Shown here piece after piece: positions 5,932 through 7,174 of a stretch of 7,174 bases of DNA. The stretch comes from JAFHCF01 sp048497495 (lineage in GTDB: Bacteria > Pseudomonadota > Alphaproteobacteria > Rhizobiales > Ancalomicrobiaceae): assembly GCA_048497495.1 (NCBI GenBank), contig JAFHCF010000177.1, positions 1-7,174 of the forward strand, read 5' to 3'. The notes under the pieces were generated by a model, which saw only the letters and a program-made list of their open reading frames with translations, had not been told where the DNA came from and did not search any database. Made by a program: the position numbers and the translations under genes. Each line of letters opens with the position of its first letter. The stretch's first letter is position 1.

Positions 5932-6129
5932 GAAACCGACCGAGGTGAGACGCGGACCGCTTTCCTCGGCGACGCCCGGCGGCATCCGGCGCGGGCTCGG
6001 CGCGAAACCGCCGCCGCGACGGTTGAAGCGGCGGGCATCGACCCGATATGGAAGAAGACCGGCTCGTGACCCGCCCGCGCCCCCCGCGGCCACGATCCAC
6101 CCGCATCCACCTCGGAGCCCGCGCCCCTC

Positions 6130-7174
6130 ATGACCTTTCCCCCCGCCGCCGTCTTCGACCCGAACGCCGCGCCCGCCGCCGCCTCGCCCTTCGGCGCCCT
6201 GCCCGAATGGGATCTCGCCGATCTCTACCCCTCGATGGAGGGGCCGGAGGTGACGACCGATCTGGCGCGCGGGCTCGAGGCGTCGCGCGACTTCGAGGCC
6301 ATGGCCAAGGGTCGGCTCACCGACATCGCGGCGCGCGGCGACGCGGCCGCCCTCCTCACCCTGGTGAAGGCCTACGAGGCGCTGCAGGATCTCCTCGGCC
6401 GCATCGGCTCCTACGCCGGTCTGGTCTATTGCGGCGACACCACCGATCCGGTCCGCGCCAAGTTCTACGGCGACGTCCAGGACAAGATCACCACCGCCTC
6501 GACCCATCTCCTGTTCTTCGAACTGGAGCTCAACCGCGTCGACGATGCGGCGATCGACGCCATGATCGACGCCGACGCCGACCTCGCGCGCTATCGCCCC
6601 TGGCTCGAGGACATCCGCAAGGAGAAGCCGCATCAGCTCTCCGACGAGATCGAGAAGCTCTTCCACGAGAAATACGTGACCGGCGCCGCCGCCTGGAACC
6701 GCCTCTTCGACGAGACGGTGGCGTCGCTGCGCTTCCAGGTCGGTGGCGAGGATCTGCCGCTCGAGGCGACGCTGTCGCGGTTGCAGGACGCCGACGCGGC
6801 GACGCGCCGTCAGGCGGCGGAAGCGCTGGCCGCGACCTTCAAGTCCAATCTGCGCGTCTTCACCCTGATCATGAACGTGCTCGCCAAGGACAAGTCGATC
6901 TCCGACGACTGGCGCCGGTTCGCCGACCCCGCCGACAGCCGCCATCTCGCCAACCGGGTCGAGCCGGAGGTGGTCGCGGCCCTGGTCGCGGCGGCGCGGG
7001 CCGCCTTCCCCCGGTTGTCGCACCGCTACTACGCGCTGAAGGCCAAGTGGATGGGCAAGGAGGTGCTCGAGCATTGGGACCGCAACGCCCCGCTCGCCAC
7101 CGCGCCGGCCCGGGTCATCCCCTGGGACGAGGCGCGTGACACCGTGCTCGAGGCCTATGGCCGCTTCTCGCCCG
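6130..7174 (+). CDS. pepF: M3-family (PepF-type) oligoendopeptidase, N-terminal part, 3' end beyond window
   Basis: The visible 348 codons match the N-terminal half of PepF/M3B oligoendopeptidases, cytoplasmic zinc enzymes that cut short peptides. Family marks are EWDLADLYPS (26-35), the helical N-terminal domain with RIGSYAGLVYCGDT (91-104), and the typical PepF segment RPWLEDIRKEKPHQLSDEIE (156-175), followed by the start of the M3 catalytic region from about residue 210 (AWNRLFDETVASLRF precedes it). The HEXXH zinc motif lies beyond the right edge, so activity cannot be judged; family members are about 600 residues. The ATG at 6130 is chosen because coding begins cleanly there; the nearest SD-like GGAG is 12 bases upstream, rather far. 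No signal peptide is seen, consistent with a cytoplasmic role. The gene is divergent from the regulator and shares a 271-base gap with it. Confidence 0.93.
   Translation, partial: MTFPPAAVFDPNAAPAAASPFGALPEWDLADLYPSMEGPEVTTDLARGLEASRDFEAMAKGRLTDIAARGDAAALLTLVKAYEALQDLLGRIGSYAGLVYCGDTTDPVRAKFYGDVQDKITTASTHLLFFELELNRVDDAAIDAMIDADADLARYRPWLEDIRKEKPHQLSDEIEKLFHEKYVTGAAAWNRLFDETVASLRFQVGGEDLPLEATLSRLQDADAATRRQAAEALAATFKSNLRVFTLIMNVLAKDKSISDDWRRFADPADSRHLANRVEPEVVAALVAAARAAFPRLSHRYYALKAKWMGKEVLEHWDRNAPLATAPARVIPWDEARDTVLEAYGRFSP

Larger units (their letters stand above)
5859..6129. other. 271-base divergent intergenic region between the regulator and M3 peptidase genes
   Basis: No gene is seen here. 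The regulator-proximal half holds an inverted repeat CGGGA-TG-TCCCG (5877-5888), two adjacent GANTC sites, a run of seven Gs (5904-5910) and the GTTGACC-N3-GGTTAAC element. The half next to the peptidase is very GC-rich. A weak plus-strand promoter candidate is TTGAAG (6023-6028), 16 bases, then GATATG (6045-6050), about 80 bases before the peptidase ATG. No sigma-54 (GG-N10-GC type) promoter was recognised on either strand. Confidence 0.5.

Noticed and set aside
4172..6129. Sigma-54 (-24/-12) promoters that would show the regulator acting on its neighbours
   Set aside because: By-eye search of both strands of the gaps found no TGGCAC-N5-TTGCA-like site, so local control by the regulator is not supported.
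4264..7074. Minus-strand open frame (936 codons) spanning the regulator and the M3 peptidase gene
   Set aside because: It is out of frame with the regulator and antisense to the peptidase. Its Arg/Gly/His-rich product has no recognisable domain, whereas the other frames give clear family matches.

Overview
The window is about two-thirds G+C, uses strongly GC-biased third codon positions, and carries dense coding on both strands. Gene content and protein style point to an alphaproteobacterium, most likely of the Hyphomicrobiales (Rhizobiales). The supporting signs are a DUF882/M15-type protein with a long low-complexity tail, a YcbB-type L,D-transpeptidase with a long Pro/Ala-rich linker, a response regulator that activates sigma-54, and a PepF-type M3 oligopeptidase. 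GANTC and TTAA-type motifs in the gaps also look alphaproteobacterial. The species cannot be named from sequence alone.

Layout. A minus-strand cluster fills positions 1 to 5858. In transcription order it is: a sigma-54-dependent response regulator (5858-4284), a 112-base gap, a secreted YcbB/LdtD-like L,D-transpeptidase (4171-1667), a 378-base gap, and a secreted DUF882 (YcbK/MepK-like) putative murein peptidase (1288 leftwards, running off the left edge). Divergent from the regulator, after a 271-base gap, an M3-family oligoendopeptidase starts at 6130 and runs off the right edge. No RNA gene, insertion sequence, CRISPR array or prophage gene was seen.

How the genes may work together. L,D-transpeptidases form 3-3 (mDAP-mDAP) peptidoglycan cross-links. 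The E. coli DUF882 protein MepK (YcbK) is encoded next to LdtD (YcbB) and cleaves such cross-links. The same gene order here suggests a conserved make-and-cut pair for cell-wall remodelling. The regulator has every motif needed for phosphorylation and sigma-54 activation, but no sensor kinase is in the window and no sigma-54 promoter was seen in the gaps, so its targets are probably elsewhere.

Regulatory hints. All three minus-strand genes have a CGTTRACC octamer upstream. GANTC (CcrM methylation) sites are concentrated in the gaps: 4 of the 9 found by eye in the window lie in about 760 non-coding bases, including two back-to-back copies in front of the regulator. Together with a CtrA-like TTAA-N7-TTTAC site upstream of the DUF882 gene, this suggests cell-cycle control; this is inference. 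I found no clearly novel system. The notable items are the intergenic inverted repeats, the cell-cycle-type motifs and the unusual low-complexity extensions of the two envelope proteins.
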